Positions 26,297 through 36,059 of a stretch of DNA of 38,448 nucleotides are shown here, piece by piece. Under the pieces are notes generated by a model. It was not told where the DNA came from, searched no databases, and worked only from the letters and a program-made list of their open reading frames with translations. Source of the stretch: an uncultured Prochlorococcus sp. (lineage in GTDB: Bacteria > Cyanobacteriota > Cyanobacteriia > PCC-6307 > Cyanobiaceae); assembly GCF_902522795.1 (NCBI RefSeq), contig NZ_CABYWZ010000015.1, positions 1 to 38,448 of the forward strand, given 5' to 3'. Both the position numbers and the translations under genes were made by a program. The number at the start of each line of letters is the position of its first letter. Position 1 is the stretch's first letter.

Positions 26297-26413
26297 GTTT
26301 AAAAAATTTTCTTTGGAAAAAATGTTCTGTTCGGGAACCACACCCCGTATTCGAGTAACAATAATGACGTCAATGACCGATTATGGAGAATAACAAATAT
26401 CGAGAATTTACCC

Positions 26414-28321
26414 ATGGGTAAGGTTGTAGGGATTGATTTAGGAACAACTAATAGTTGTGTTGCTGTAATGGAAGGTGGCAAACCTACTGTAATAGCAAAT
26501 GCTGAGGGTTTCAGAACTACTCCATCAGTTGTTGCATATACAAAAAATCAAGATCAGCTTGTTGGACAAATAGCAAAAAGACAAGCTGTAATGAACCCTG
26601 AAAATACTTTTTATTCTGCAAAACGTTTTGTTGGTAGAAGGGTTGATGAAGTGAACGAAGAATCTAAAGAAGTTAGTTATTCTGTTGAAAAATCTGGTTC
26701 TAGTGTCAAATTAAAATGCCCTATTTTGGATAAGCAGTTTTCTCCTGAAGAGGTAAGTTCTCAAGTTTTAAGAAAGTTAGCAGATGATGCAGGTAAATAC
26801 CTTGGTGACAAAGTTACACAGGCTGTAATTACAGTTCCAGCTTATTTTAATGATTCCCAAAGACAAGCTACGAAAGATGCTGGAAAGATTGCAGGTTTAG
26901 AAGTTCTCAGAATTGTTAATGAGCCAACTGCTGCGGCTTTAGCATATGGTTTAGATAAAGAAAATGAAAAAATTCTTGTTTTTGATTTAGGTGGAGGAAC
27001 ATTTGATGTTTCAGTGATTGAAGCTGGTGATGGAGTAACTGAAGTTTTATCTACATCTGGTGATACACATTTAGGTGGTGATGATTTTGATAGATGTATC
27101 GTAGATCATTTAGCTAGCACTTTTAAATCAAATGAGGGAATTGATCTCAGACAAGATAAGCAAGCTTTGCAAAGATTGACTGAAGCTGCAGAAAAAGCAA
27201 AAATAGAGCTTTCAAATGCTACACAAAGTGAAATAAATTTACCTTTTATTACAGCGACGCCTGAAGGACCAAAACATTTGGATTTGAACCTTACTAGAGC
27301 AAAGTTCGAGGAATTAGCAGCTTCTTTAATTGATAGGTGTAAGACTCCAGTTGAGAGAGCTATAAGTGATGCAAAAATTTCTACTAGTGAAATTGATGAA
27401 GTTGTTATGGTGGGAGGCTCATCTAGAATACCTGCTGTTTTAGATTTAGTTAAAAAAATAATTGGCAAAGAACCAAATCAAACTGTTAATCCTGATGAGG
27501 TAGTAGCTGTTGGAGCTGCAATTCAGGGAGGAGTTTTAGCAGGAGAGGTTAAAGATATATTGTTGCTTGATGTTACTCCTCTTTCTTTAGGTGTAGAGAC
27601 TTTAGGGGGAGTAATGACAAAAATGATAAATCGAAATACAACAGTACCTACGAAGAAATCTGAGACATATTCAACTGCTGTAGACGGTCAAACAAATGTT
27701 GAAATACACGTTTTACAGGGTGAAAGAGAAATGGCTTCTGATAATAAAAGCTTAGGAACTTTTAGATTGGATGGTATACCTTCAGCACCAAGAGGCGTGC
27801 CGCAAATTGAAGTTACATTTGATATCGATGCAAATGGTATTCTTAGTGTTACTGCTAAAGATAAAGGAAGTGGTAAAGAGCAAAGTATTTCTATCACTGG
27901 TGCTTCAACTCTATCTGATAATGAAGTAGAAAAAATGGTAAAGGATGCTGAATCAAATGCATCTGCAGATAAAGAAAAAAGAGAAAAAATCGATTTAAAA
28001 AATCAAGCTGAAACGCTTGTATATCAGACAGAAAAGCAACTTGGTGAGTTAGGAGACAAAATTGATGCTGCAGCAAAGTCTAAAGTTGAAGAAAAAAGTA
28101 ATGCTTTAAAAGAAGCAACGTCAAAAGAAGATTATGAATCAATGAAAAAACTTCTTGAAGAACTTCAGCAAGAACTTTACGCAGTTGGTTCATCTGTTTA
28201 TCAGCAACCTGGGAATCAGCCACCTTCACCAGGAGCACCGAACGGTTCTGATCAGAGTGATGAAAACAAAAAAGGTGGAGATGATGTTATAGATGCCGAC
28301 TTTACTGAAACCAAAGATTAA
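26414..28321 (+). CDS. dnaK: Chaperone DnaK (Hsp70)
   Basis: DnaK is an ATP-driven chaperone that binds exposed hydrophobic segments and works with DnaJ and GrpE. The nucleotide-binding domain (about 1-385) shows [17 protein letters not shown], the phosphate loops [13 protein letters not shown] and [13 protein letters not shown], and the linker [13 protein letters not shown]. The substrate-binding domain and lid follow, and the C-terminal tail is rich in Gly, Pro and Gln, ending in [13 protein letters not shown]. At 635 aa it matches E. coli DnaK (638 aa). Cyanobacteria carry several DnaK copies; this is a canonical, full-length one, probably the major housekeeping form (DnaK2 type). I see no CIRCE operator upstream. 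dnaJ and grpE are not adjacent. The stop overlaps the opposing flavoprotein gene by 4 bp. Confidence 0.96.
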   Translation: MGKVVGIDLGTTNSCVAVMEGGKPTVIANAEGFRTTPSVVAYTKNQDQLVGQIAKRQAVMNPENTFYSAKRFVGRRVDEVNEESKEVSYSVEKSGSSVKLKCPILDKQFSPEEVSSQVLRKLADDAGKYLGDKVTQAVITVPAYFNDSQRQATKDAGKIAGLEVLRIVNEPTAAALAYGLDKENEKILVFDLGGGTFDVSVIEAGDGVTEVLSTSGDTHLGGDDFDRCIVDHLASTFKSNEGIDLRQDKQALQRLTEAAEKAKIELSNATQSEINLPFITATPEGPKHLDLNLTRAKFEELAASLIDRCKTPVERAISDAKISTSEIDEVVMVGGSSRIPAVLDLVKKIIGKEPNQTVNPDEVVAVGAAIQGGVLAGEVKDILLLDVTPLSLGVETLGGVMTKMINRNTTVPTKKSETYSTAVDGQTNVEIHVLQGEREMASDNKSLGTFRLDGIPSAPRGVPQIEVTFDIDANGILSVTAKDKGSGKEQSISITGASTLSDNEVEKMVKDAESNASADKEKREKIDLKNQAETLVYQTEKQLGELGDKIDAAAKSKVEEKSNALKEATSKEDYESMKKLLEELQQELYAVGSSVYQQPGNQPPSPGAPNGSDQSDENKKGGDDVIDADFTETKD

Positions 28322-29400
28322 TAAAGATAATTTTTAATTTCATTAGCAACCCATTTAGAACAAGCCGGAGCCAGTAAAATTCCATTTTTATAAAAACCTG
28401 TACATATAAATAATCCATCTTCAAGATTTTTCATTACTGGTGAAGGTTCACCAACTGGTCTTGACCTTATTCCGTACCATTTTTTAGAAATCTTCCCTTT
28501 CATCAGCCAATTTGGTTTTTTATCGAGAAAATTTGTGATTTTTTCGAATGTATTTTCTTCCGGCTTAGTACTATATTCGTCAGTTGATCCAATAATTAGC
28601 TTATTTTTTGATTTTGGAATTATATTTTTACCATTTATATTGAATTGTTTCGGTAGCGATAATAAATCAACCTCTGCGTCATTTACATCAATTTCCATAG
28701 CTTGACCCAAGACAGGTTTTAATGTGATGTTGAGAGATATGCTATCTATTAAATCAATTGCTTTAAGTGAATTGCATAAAATAACCATATCAGATTTGAT
28801 GTTTTCATTATTTCTTGTTGTAGAAATCCAATGATTGTTTGATTTTCTGATTTTTATTATTTCTCCTTCTGAAAAATTGATTTTTTTATGTCTTAGATAT
28901 TTATTTAATGTTTGAAGTAAAGCAAAAGGATTTATTCTTCCATCTTTGAAGGAGATTATTCCTTTTATATTTTGTGTTTGGAAGGCTTTATTTATATTCT
29001 TGATAAATATTGAGTCTCTTTCTAAACTTCTTAAGTTTGGATCATTATTTTCATAAATAAATTTCTCAAATTTTTTAAACTTTTCTTCATTAGTAGTTAG
29101 TTGTATTAATGGTTTTTCGATATTTAATTCACTATTAAATTTTTGAAGTAATTTAATCCATTGTGGCCATAATTCAATGCTTTGTTTCCTGAGATCCCAG
29201 CTTCTACCTCTTCTTTTTTGATAAATATTACCCATTAGTAAGCCTAAAGCTGCATAGCTACTATTTTGGAGTTCATTTGGATCTATTATCGTTACCTGGA
29301 AACCTAATTCTGATAATTCTAAGGCGTTAAATTTTCCAATAATCCCTGATCCAACAATAACTACGTGTGCTTTTTGAAAATTTTCTTTTAAGCTTTTCAT
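28318..29400 (-). CDS. FAD-dependent amino acid oxidase family protein (ThiO/DadA-like)
   Basis: A 360-aa flavoprotein of the DAO family. The FAD-binding Rossmann motif is [20 protein letters not shown] with GSGIIG at 17-22, followed by an acidic end of strand two (IIDPNE). The C-terminal FAD region has [20 protein letters not shown] and [18 protein letters not shown], as in glycine and D-amino acid oxidases. It may be the glycine oxidase ThiO that supplies dehydroglycine for thiamine thiazole synthesis, or another amine oxidase; the substrate is not certain from sequence, and no other thi gene is nearby. The gene overlaps the dnaK stop by 4 bp, tail to tail, and shares a 48-bp divergent gap with purU. 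Confidence 0.82.
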   Translation of the reverse strand: MKSLKENFQKAHVVIVGSGIIGKFNALELSELGFQVTIIDPNELQNSSYAALGLLMGNIYQKRRGRSWDLRKQSIELWPQWIKLLQKFNSELNIEKPLIQLTTNEEKFKKFEKFIYENNDPNLRSLERDSIFIKNINKAFQTQNIKGIISFKDGRINPFALLQTLNKYLRHKKINFSEGEIIKIRKSNNHWISTTRNNENIKSDMVILCNSLKAIDLIDSISLNITLKPVLGQAMEIDVNDAEVDLLSLPKQFNINGKNIIPKSKNKLIIGSTDEYSTKPEENTFEKITNFLDKKPNWLMKGKISKKWYGIRSRPVGEPSPVMKNLEDGLFICTGFYKNGILLAPACSKWVANEIKNYLY

Positions 29401-29448
29401 TGATATATTAGAAATACTTTCTTATTTGACTTAATAGTTAAAGATTTT

Positions 29449-30303
29449 TTGGAACATCCTTCAATTATATTCAAAATTGTTTGTCCTGATCGTCCTGGCC
29501 TTGTCAGTTTACTTACAAGTTGGATTTCAAATTACGGTGGCAACATAAAACATTCTGATCACCATACAGATCAAGATGCGGGTTTGTTTCTTAGTCGAAT
29601 TGAATGGAATAGTAACAATGCCTTTTTTAATAAAAATGAAATATATAAAGAATTTGAAAAAATTGCAGATAAAGTAAATGGAAAATTTAACGTAAATTAT
29701 TCTGATGAAATTCCAAATGTCGCTATTTTTGTGAGTAAACAAAATCATTGTTTGATTGATTTACTTTGGCGAGTAAGAAATGGAGAACTCAAAATGAAAG
29801 TGCCGTTAATAATTTCAAATCATTCAGATCTTGAAAATATTGCAAATGATTTTAATGCAAAATTTGTACATATTGATACCTTTAAAATTGATAAAACTAT
29901 TGTTGAAGATGAATTTTTAAATTTATTAAAAGAATATGAAATTGATCTTGTTGTATTAGCCAAATATATGCAAATTCTGAGTGATTCTTTTTTAAAAAAG
30001 TTTTCTTCAATAATAAATATTCATCATTCTTTCTTACCTGCATTTAAGGGTGCCCAACCATACCATCGAGCATGGAAGAGAGGTGTTAAATTAATCGGTG
30101 CTACTGCTCACTATGTTACTGAGGATCTTGATGAAGGCCCGATAATAGAGCAATGCACAGTAAACGTAAGTCATAGAGATGAAGTTGATGATTTGATAAG
30201 AAAAGGAAGAGATATTGAAAGAATAGCTTTAGCAAGAGCGGTTAGATTACATCTAAATCATCAAGTATTTGTTTATAACAGTAAAACTGCTGTTTTTGAT
30301 TGA
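29449..30303 (+). CDS. purU: Formyltetrahydrofolate deformylase
   Basis: PurU hydrolyses 10-formyltetrahydrofolate to formate and tetrahydrofolate, balancing the one-carbon pool and supplying formate. An N-terminal ACT domain (about 1-80, IVCPDRPGLVSLL) is followed by a formyltransferase-type hydrolase domain. The catalytic residues can be seen: Asn190 and His192 in INIHHSFLPAFKG, and Asp228 in EDLDEGPII. At 284 aa it matches E. coli PurU (280 aa). The start must be TTG at 29449, since an in-frame stop lies a few codons upstream and the next Met is far inside. It ends 10 nt from the opposing ClC gene. Together with purL and purF it shows purine and folate genes scattered through the window. 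Confidence 0.93.
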   Translation: MEHPSIIFKIVCPDRPGLVSLLTSWISNYGGNIKHSDHHTDQDAGLFLSRIEWNSNNAFFNKNEIYKEFEKIADKVNGKFNVNYSDEIPNVAIFVSKQNHCLIDLLWRVRNGELKMKVPLIISNHSDLENIANDFNAKFVHIDTFKIDKTIVEDEFLNLLKEYEIDLVVLAKYMQILSDSFLKKFSSIINIHHSFLPAFKGAQPYHRAWKRGVKLIGATAHYVTEDLDEGPIIEQCTVNVSHRDEVDDLIRKGRDIERIALARAVRLHLNHQVFVYNSKTAVFD

Positions 30304-30313
30304 AGATAGTTTT

Positions 30314-31672
30314 TTAGTTTTCTAATTCTATTTGTATTTGTCTTTCATAAATTGATTCTTCATTAAAAGCTCTTGCTATCAAGAAACTGGCAATGCAGCT
30401 GATTAAGACAGGTTTCATTATTAATAAATTTTTTGTTAAAGCAAAGGCTAAAAACATAGCTGTTATTGGTGTTCGCGAACATCCAGCTACGAAAGCTCCC
30501 ATTCCCGCAAAAATGTATGTACTTGGTGCATGCCCTGTCGCAATTTCTACCCAGCTTCCCATTATTAGTCCGATTGACCCTCCTAAAGTAAGCATTGGAT
30601 AGAATAATCCTCCAGGAGCTCCAGATGCTGCAGCTAAACCTGTCGTAATAAATAGTACTAAAACTGCTAATAAAGCGATTCCAATACTTGTATTTTGTTC
30701 AGCTATTATTTTCTGTAATTCATCTAAATTATGAAATGTACTGGGCAAACAAGAGTAGATACTTCCTAAAATAAGTCCACAGATACTCATTTTTAAAACA
30801 AATTTATTTTTATACCACTTTTTCCCAAGATTTTGCATTAACAAAACATATCTGCTGTATAATTCTGCAAATATTCCAATAATTATTCCTAGTAAAACTA
30901 AGTAAATAAAATCTACAGGTAAGAAAAAAACTGATGGGTCATATTCTTTTTGAATCAAAAATCCGAGGTTAAAATCAAAGCCTCCTGCTTTAGGATCTAA
31001 ACCCAAGGCTTGAATAATATCAGCAGATGAATCTGCAATAAAAGTTGTAATTACTACTAATAGCAAAACTACTGGTCTAGCTGAGTTTAATAATTCTTCT
31101 ATTGCGTAGACAAAACCTCCTAATGGAGCGCTAAATACTGCAGCTATTCCAGCACCTCCACCTGCTGCTACTATTACTCTTCTGAAAGCTGTAGGAGCTT
31201 TGAGCCACTTGGCCATTTGCCAAGCTACTGATCCTCCCATTTGAACTGATGGACCTTCTGGGCCCAGAGGGAAGCCACTACCAATGGCAATAATTCCTGA
31301 AATGAGCTTCACTAAGCCTACTTTTAAATTCATTGGAACTTTTTTATGTCTTAAGAAACCCATGATTTGACTCACACCTGAACCTTTTGCAGCAGGTGCT
31401 ATATTCTTGATCAAATATCCTGCAATAGCCCCTCCTAGAGCTCCAAAAATAGGTAAGACCGTAATAGATGGGAATTGGTCTAATAATGTTAATCTCCAAT
31501 TATTAATAAAATAGATTCCAGTTTTAAAAGATATGCTTGTAATTGAGGCCCCTAAACCTGTTAATAATAGAGAAAATGCAACGACTAGAGATCTTTGTTT
31601 TAATAATTTTTTGATGCTACGAGAAGAATTATTACTTGTTTTTTGAATATTATCCTTTATAAAGTTTGGCAT
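30314..31672 (-). CDS. ClC family chloride transporter, probable H+/Cl- exchanger
   Basis: A 452-aa polytopic membrane protein with about a dozen hydrophobic segments and the three anion-selectivity motifs: GSGVS at 97-101 (Ser98 as the chloride ligand), GPEGP at 137-141 with the gating Glu139, and GGLFYP near 350. AIEELLNS (Glu192 or Glu193) supplies the inner proton glutamate of exchangers such as E. coli ClC-ec1, so coupled proton exchange is likelier than a pure channel. The GSG motif, rather than GPG, argues for chloride over nitrate. The N-terminal tail (about 30 residues) is polar. It lies 9 nt downstream of acnB, which suggests a shared transcript. The physiological role, perhaps ion or pH balance, is inferred. 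Confidence 0.92.
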   Translation of the reverse strand: MPNFIKDNIQKTSNNSSRSIKKLLKQRSLVVAFSLLLTGLGASITSISFKTGIYFINNWRLTLLDQFPSITVLPIFGALGGAIAGYLIKNIAPAAKGSGVSQIMGFLRHKKVPMNLKVGLVKLISGIIAIGSGFPLGPEGPSVQMGGSVAWQMAKWLKAPTAFRRVIVAAGGGAGIAAVFSAPLGGFVYAIEELLNSARPVVLLLVVITTFIADSSADIIQALGLDPKAGGFDFNLGFLIQKEYDPSVFFLPVDFIYLVLLGIIIGIFAELYSRYVLLMQNLGKKWYKNKFVLKMSICGLILGSIYSCLPSTFHNLDELQKIIAEQNTSIGIALLAVLVLFITTGLAAASGAPGGLFYPMLTLGGSIGLIMGSWVEIATGHAPSTYIFAGMGAFVAGCSRTPITAMFLAFALTKNLLIMKPVLISCIASFLIARAFNEESIYERQIQIELEN

Positions 31673-31681
31673 AGTCCATGA

Positions 31682-34255
31682 TTACTTTGTCAAGCTGAAA
31701 TCGTTTATTTCATCAAATTGAAGATAGCGATAAAGTTCATCTGAATATGGATTAATTTTATTTTTAGTAATATCCTGATATTCTTCAACTTCAGGAATTT
31801 TCCCAAGCAGCGCGCAAACTGCTGCTAATTCAGCGCTGCCTAAAAAGACTTGTGCATTCTTGCCAAGTCTATTGTCAAAATTTCTTGTACTTGTAGAAAA
31901 TACTACGGAACCTTCATCTACTCTGGCTTGATTTCCCATACATAAAGAACAGCCTGGTAACTCTAATCTTGCACCACAATCTTCGAATATTTTATAGTAA
32001 CCTTCAGCTTTTAGAGTTTCTTCATCCATTTTTGTTGGCGGACAAATCCATAATTTAGATTTTAAATTTTGTATACCTTCAAGAACTTTCGCGGCTGCCC
32101 TGTAATGACCAATATTTGTCATGCAAGAACCTATAAAAACCTCGTCAATATTTGTATTTGCAACATCAGTGATTTCTTTTACATTATCTGGATCGTTGGG
32201 GCACGCAACTATAGGTTGCGTTACTTTCTCTAAATCAATTTCAATGATTTCTTCATATTGTGCGTTTAAATCTGGTTGAATTAATGATGGTTTTTTTAAC
32301 CAATTTTTCATATCATTGATTCTTCTTGAAATCGATTTTGAGTCTTCATAATTGCTCTCGATCATTTTTTCTAGCAGACAAATATTGCTTCTTAAGTACT
32401 CTTGAATAGTTTCTTGGGATAAAAGTATGGTGCTACCAGCGCATGACCGTTCTGCAGTAGCATCAGTAAGTTCAAAAGCTTGTTCAAGTTTTAGGTTTGG
32501 TAATCCCTCAATTTCCATAATTTTACCGTTAAAAACATTTTTCTTATTTTCTTTCTCAACAGTTAAGAGTCCTTTTTTAATTGCAAATAGAGGGATTGCA
32601 TTTACTAAATCTCTAAGAGTAATTCCTGGTAATAATTCTCCCTTAAATTTAACCAGTACAGATTCCGGCATATTTAATGGCATTGATCCTATTGCAGCAG
32701 CAAAGGCAACAATGCCCGATCCTCCAGGAAATGAAATGCCAAGAGGAAATCTTGTATGACTATCTCCACCTGTGCCAACAGTATCGGGGAGAAGCATTCT
32801 GTTAAGCCAACTATGAATTATGCCGTCTCCAGGTTTAAGAGCTACTCCACCTCTTTGAGATATAAAATCAGGTAATTCTTTATGGGTAACTAGATCTACT
32901 GGTTTAGGATATGCGGCTGTATGACAAAAACTTTGCATCACTAAATCTGCAGTAAATCCTAAACAAGCTAGTTCTTTTAGTTCATCTCTAGTCATTGGCC
33001 CAGTAGTGTCTTGACTGCCAACTGTGGTCATAATAGGCTCACAGGTCATTCCTGGTCTAACTCCATCTAAACCGCATGCTTTGCCTACTATTTTTTGGGC
33101 TTGGGTAAAGCCGGCAGTACTTTCGGTTGGATTTTGTGGTCGGATAAATATTTCACTCGGTTGAAGATCTAATTTGTTTCTAATTTTGTCCGTAAGAGAT
33201 CTTCCAATCATAAGATTAATTCTTCCTCCTGCTTGAATTTCATCAGTAAGAGTTGATGGAAACAATTCGAATTTGCTTATTAATTCTTCAGTATTTGAAT
33301 CTTTTTCAATTTTTTTAATAATACCTTCATAAGGATATATTTTAATAACATCTCCTGTTTTCATATGAGATACATCAGCTTCTAAAGGTAGAGCTCCTGA
33401 ATCTTGTGCTGTATTAAAGAAAATTGGTGCTATTTTGCTGCCAATTATTATTCCACCTGTTTTTTTGTTTGGAACAAAAGGAATATCTTCTCCTATATGC
33501 CAAATAAGTGAATTAATGGCAGATTTTCTAGAACTCCCTGTTCCAACAACATCTCCAACATAAGCTATTGGTAAATTTTGTTTTTTTAAATTATCAAGAA
33601 TCTTAAGTCCATCTGTGTTTTTAAATTCCAACATAGCCAATGCGTGCATTGGAATATCAGGGCGTGTTGTTGCATGTACAGCTGGAGATAAGTCGTCTGT
33701 ATTTGTCTCCCCGTCAACTTTAAATACTAAACAAGTAATCTCTTTCTCTAGAACTTTTTTATTTTTGAACCATTCTGCATTTGCCCAACTATTGACAACC
33801 TCTTTTGCATAAATATTATTTTGAGATAATTCATAAATTTCATTAGCTGAGTCGTAAACAAGAATAATATCTTTTAAAACTTCTGCCGCTTTTTTAGCAA
33901 GTAAATTATCCTCTCTTTTAAGTACTTCAACCAAAGAATTTACATTATATCCTCCTATCATTGTTCCTAATATTTCAATTGCTTTTTCAGGATTAATAAA
34001 TTTGCAGGATTTTTCGGAATTAACAATAGCTGTAAGCCAGCTTGCTTTTACATAAGCAGCCTCATCAACTCCTGGTGGTACTCTATTTATTAGTAAATCA
34101 AGTAAATAAGATGCATCGTAAATACTATCTTGTTCTAATAATTTCGTAACACAATTTGTTTGCTCAGCATTTAAAGGTAATGGAGGTATACCTTTGGCAG
34201 CTCTTTCATCTACGTGATCTGCATAATCTTTTAGCAATGTTTCCAAATTCTTCAT
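31682..34255 (-). CDS. acnB: Aconitate hydratase B
   Basis: AcnB interconverts citrate and isocitrate through cis-aconitate, using a [4Fe-4S] cluster, and feeds 2-oxoglutarate for ammonium assimilation. The N-terminal HEAT-like domain (about 1-160, AKGIPPLPLNAEQT) is specific to AcnB. The swivelling domain follows with GVVGTGSSRKSA-type residues (VGDVVGTGSSRKSAINS). The catalytic part has GGDSHTRFPLG near 490-500 and the cluster ligands VFIGSCMTNIGHYRAAAKV and PGCSLCMGNQARV (CxxC). At 857 aa it matches E. coli AcnB (865 aa). The gene precedes the ClC gene by 9 nt and shares a 97-bp divergent gap with the DAHP synthase gene. Identification is firm. Confidence 0.96.
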   Translation of the reverse strand: MKNLETLLKDYADHVDERAAKGIPPLPLNAEQTNCVTKLLEQDSIYDASYLLDLLINRVPPGVDEAAYVKASWLTAIVNSEKSCKFINPEKAIEILGTMIGGYNVNSLVEVLKREDNLLAKKAAEVLKDIILVYDSANEIYELSQNNIYAKEVVNSWANAEWFKNKKVLEKEITCLVFKVDGETNTDDLSPAVHATTRPDIPMHALAMLEFKNTDGLKILDNLKKQNLPIAYVGDVVGTGSSRKSAINSLIWHIGEDIPFVPNKKTGGIIIGSKIAPIFFNTAQDSGALPLEADVSHMKTGDVIKIYPYEGIIKKIEKDSNTEELISKFELFPSTLTDEIQAGGRINLMIGRSLTDKIRNKLDLQPSEIFIRPQNPTESTAGFTQAQKIVGKACGLDGVRPGMTCEPIMTTVGSQDTTGPMTRDELKELACLGFTADLVMQSFCHTAAYPKPVDLVTHKELPDFISQRGGVALKPGDGIIHSWLNRMLLPDTVGTGGDSHTRFPLGISFPGGSGIVAFAAAIGSMPLNMPESVLVKFKGELLPGITLRDLVNAIPLFAIKKGLLTVEKENKKNVFNGKIMEIEGLPNLKLEQAFELTDATAERSCAGSTILLSQETIQEYLRSNICLLEKMIESNYEDSKSISRRINDMKNWLKKPSLIQPDLNAQYEEIIEIDLEKVTQPIVACPNDPDNVKEITDVANTNIDEVFIGSCMTNIGHYRAAAKVLEGIQNLKSKLWICPPTKMDEETLKAEGYYKIFEDCGARLELPGCSLCMGNQARVDEGSVVFSTSTRNFDNRLGKNAQVFLGSAELAAVCALLGKIPEVEEYQDITKNKINPYSDELYRYLQFDEINDFSLTK

Positions 34256-34352
34256 TAGTAAGGTTTAATGCCTAATCTATTGTTATTTTTAATATTGAAA
34301 AGGAGAGTATTCATAAATGCTTTTTTAAATATTCAAACTTCTTAATTAATCA

Positions 34353-35420
34353 ATGACGACATCATCAAATAATTCAGCTCTAGAAAAGACATCTGATTTA
34401 CATGTTGTTGAAACACGTCCATTAATACCTCCAAGCAGATTACATAATGATATACCTTTAGATCACGCCTCTGCTAATACAGTATCTAAAACAAGAAGAT
34501 CGATACAAAATATTTTGCATCATAATGATCACAAGCTCTTAGTCATTGTTGGTCCATGTTCTATTCATGACCTAGAGGCGGCGAAGGAATATTCAAAATA
34601 TATTCAAAACTTTCGAGAAATTTATAATGATAAATTAGAAATAATCATGAGAGTATATTTTGAGAAGCCAAGAACTACTATTGGTTGGAAGGGATTGATA
34701 AATGATCCTCATCTAGATAATTCTTATGATATAAATACTGGTTTAAGAAGGGCGAGAAGTTTGCTTTCATATCTAGCTTCTCGTGGCATACCCTCTGCTA
34801 CAGAATTACTAGATCCAATTGTTCCTCAATATATTGCCGATTTAATAAGTTGGACAGCTATAGGTGCGCGGACCACTGAAAGTCAAACTCATAGGGAAAT
34901 GGCATCAGGATTATCTATGCCTATTGGATTTAAAAATGGAACGGATGGTTCTTTTGCAACTGCAATCAATGCAATGCAGTCAGCTTCAAAATCGCATCAT
35001 TTCTTAGGTGTAAATGAAAATGGAATGGCTTCTATTGTTAATACCACAGGAAATCCAGACGGACATATAGTTTTAAGGGGCGGGTCAAAAGGTCCAAATT
35101 TCGAAAGTGAACACGTTCAAAGAATTTCATCTGAATTGCAGCAATGTAATCTTCCCCATAAAGTCATGATTGATTGTAGTCATGGTAATTCCAATAAAGA
35201 CTTCCGAAAACAGTCGGAAGTGCTTAAAAATATAGCCTCTCAAATAAGTAATGGTGAAAAAAATATTTTAGGAGTTATGCTTGAAAGTCATTTAAAGGAG
35301 GGAAATCAAAAACTTTTAAAAAAAGAGAATCTCCAGTTTGGCAGAAGCATTACAGATGCATGCATAGATATAGAAACAACGAAAGAATTACTCGCCACTT
35401 TATACAATTCACTTAGCTAG
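34353..35420 (+). CDS. 3-deoxy-7-phosphoheptulonate (DAHP) synthase, type I
   Basis: DAHP synthase joins phosphoenolpyruvate and erythrose 4-phosphate, the first step of the shikimate pathway. The 355-aa protein has the class I (AroF/AroG/AroH) motifs: LVIVGPCSIHDLEAAKEYS near 65, MRVYFEKPRTTIGWKGLIND near 110, IGARTTESQTHREMASGL near 170, and IDCSHGNSNKDFRKQ near 275. Length matches E. coli AroG (350 aa). The N-terminal 20 residues are poorly conserved. Which aromatic amino acid feeds back on it cannot be told. It shares the pathway with aroE in this window. The stop overlaps the opposing phytol-kinase-like gene by 8 bp. Confidence 0.94.
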   Translation: MTTSSNNSALEKTSDLHVVETRPLIPPSRLHNDIPLDHASANTVSKTRRSIQNILHHNDHKLLVIVGPCSIHDLEAAKEYSKYIQNFREIYNDKLEIIMRVYFEKPRTTIGWKGLINDPHLDNSYDINTGLRRARSLLSYLASRGIPSATELLDPIVPQYIADLISWTAIGARTTESQTHREMASGLSMPIGFKNGTDGSFATAINAMQSASKSHHFLGVNENGMASIVNTTGNPDGHIVLRGGSKGPNFESEHVQRISSELQQCNLPHKVMIDCSHGNSNKDFRKQSEVLKNIASQISNGEKNILGVMLESHLKEGNQKLLKKENLQFGRSITDACIDIETTKELLATLYNSLS

Positions 35421-36054
35421 TTATAAAAAAATTAAAAAATAATGCTGAAGAAATTGGAACAATGAAATTATCTATTCCTAAAACACTAAATTGTTCTAGC
35501 AAAGTCGCAAAAAAAGCTATTGTAAAATAATTTAAATTTAAACTATTTTGTTGGGCGTATCCTATTCCGCAAACTACTATCAAACTTGTTAAAAACATTG
35601 TCACAGTCCCAAATAAAGATTTTTTTTGTTTAAAAAAAATCCAACTTTTTGAGTTAAGGCTTTTTCCTATTAACCCAGCTAATCCATCACCAAAAGTCAT
35701 TATGAAAAATCCAGTAATTAATGCATATGGATCTTTATCCCAAAAAAGATAAATCAAAATAAATAAACTTAGACAATAAAATAACGTTCCATAACTCTTT
35801 CTCTCAACATCCTCAATTGTTGGAAATAATTTATAGGTGTAATTGATGAAAACCATTAATGAAACAATTCCTGTAAAAATTAGAGCAGAGTTTTGATTAA
35901 TTTTTAAAAATTGAGCAATTGGTATTAAAGGGCCTATTCCAATATGTATTATTTTTCGTACGATTTCTCTGCTGTCTTCATTATATTTTTTAAAAACTAT
36001 TGATATAAGAAAAATTGAAAATAAATATAATAAAATTACTGTAAATTTTATCAA
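35413..36054 (-). CDS. VTE5/dolichol-kinase-like membrane protein
   Basis: A 213-aa membrane protein with about six hydrophobic helices. VRKIIHIGIGPL at 32-43 and the CTP-binding-type motif TFGDGLAGLIG at 120-130, followed by KKSLFGTVTM, are the marks of the phytol kinase (VTE5), dolichol kinase and CdsA-like superfamily. In cyanobacteria and plants VTE5 phosphorylates phytol from chlorophyll breakdown for tocopherol synthesis. Prochlorococcus has divinyl chlorophylls with phytyl tails, so phytol salvage is plausible, but the true substrate is not shown here. It begins 5 nt after the sigma factor gene, in the same direction, and its end overlaps the DAHP synthase gene by 8 bp. Confidence 0.82.
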   Translation of the reverse strand: MIKFTVILLYLFSIFLISIVFKKYNEDSREIVRKIIHIGIGPLIPIAQFLKINQNSALIFTGIVSLMVFINYTYKLFPTIEDVERKSYGTLFYCLSLFILIYLFWDKDPYALITGFFIMTFGDGLAGLIGKSLNSKSWIFFKQKKSLFGTVTMFLTSLIVVCGIGYAQQNSLNLNYFTIAFFATLLEQFSVLGIDNFIVPISSALFFNFFITS

Positions 36055-36059
36055 TTTGG

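Noticed and set aside
26325..26360. A G/C-richer patch (GGGAACCACACCCCG) in the aroE-dnaK gap, considered as a tRNA or CIRCE site
   Set aside because: No acceptor stem, anticodon arm or GTTCRANYC loop can be paired, and there is no TTAGCACTC-N9-GAGTGCTAA; part of the patch lies next to the alternative aroE GTG start.
27106..27468. A 120-codon open frame on the minus strand inside dnaK
   Set aside because: It is antisense to one of the most conserved parts of DnaK and reads as composition-driven Ser/Leu/Ala-rich sequence with no domain; the codon bias of dnaK explains it.
35200..35221. ACTTCCGA-6-TCGGAAGT inverted repeat near the end of the DAHP synthase gene, considered as a terminator
   Set aside because: It sits about 200 bp before the stop inside conserved codons (KDFRKQSEV) and has no T run, so a coding coincidence is likelier.
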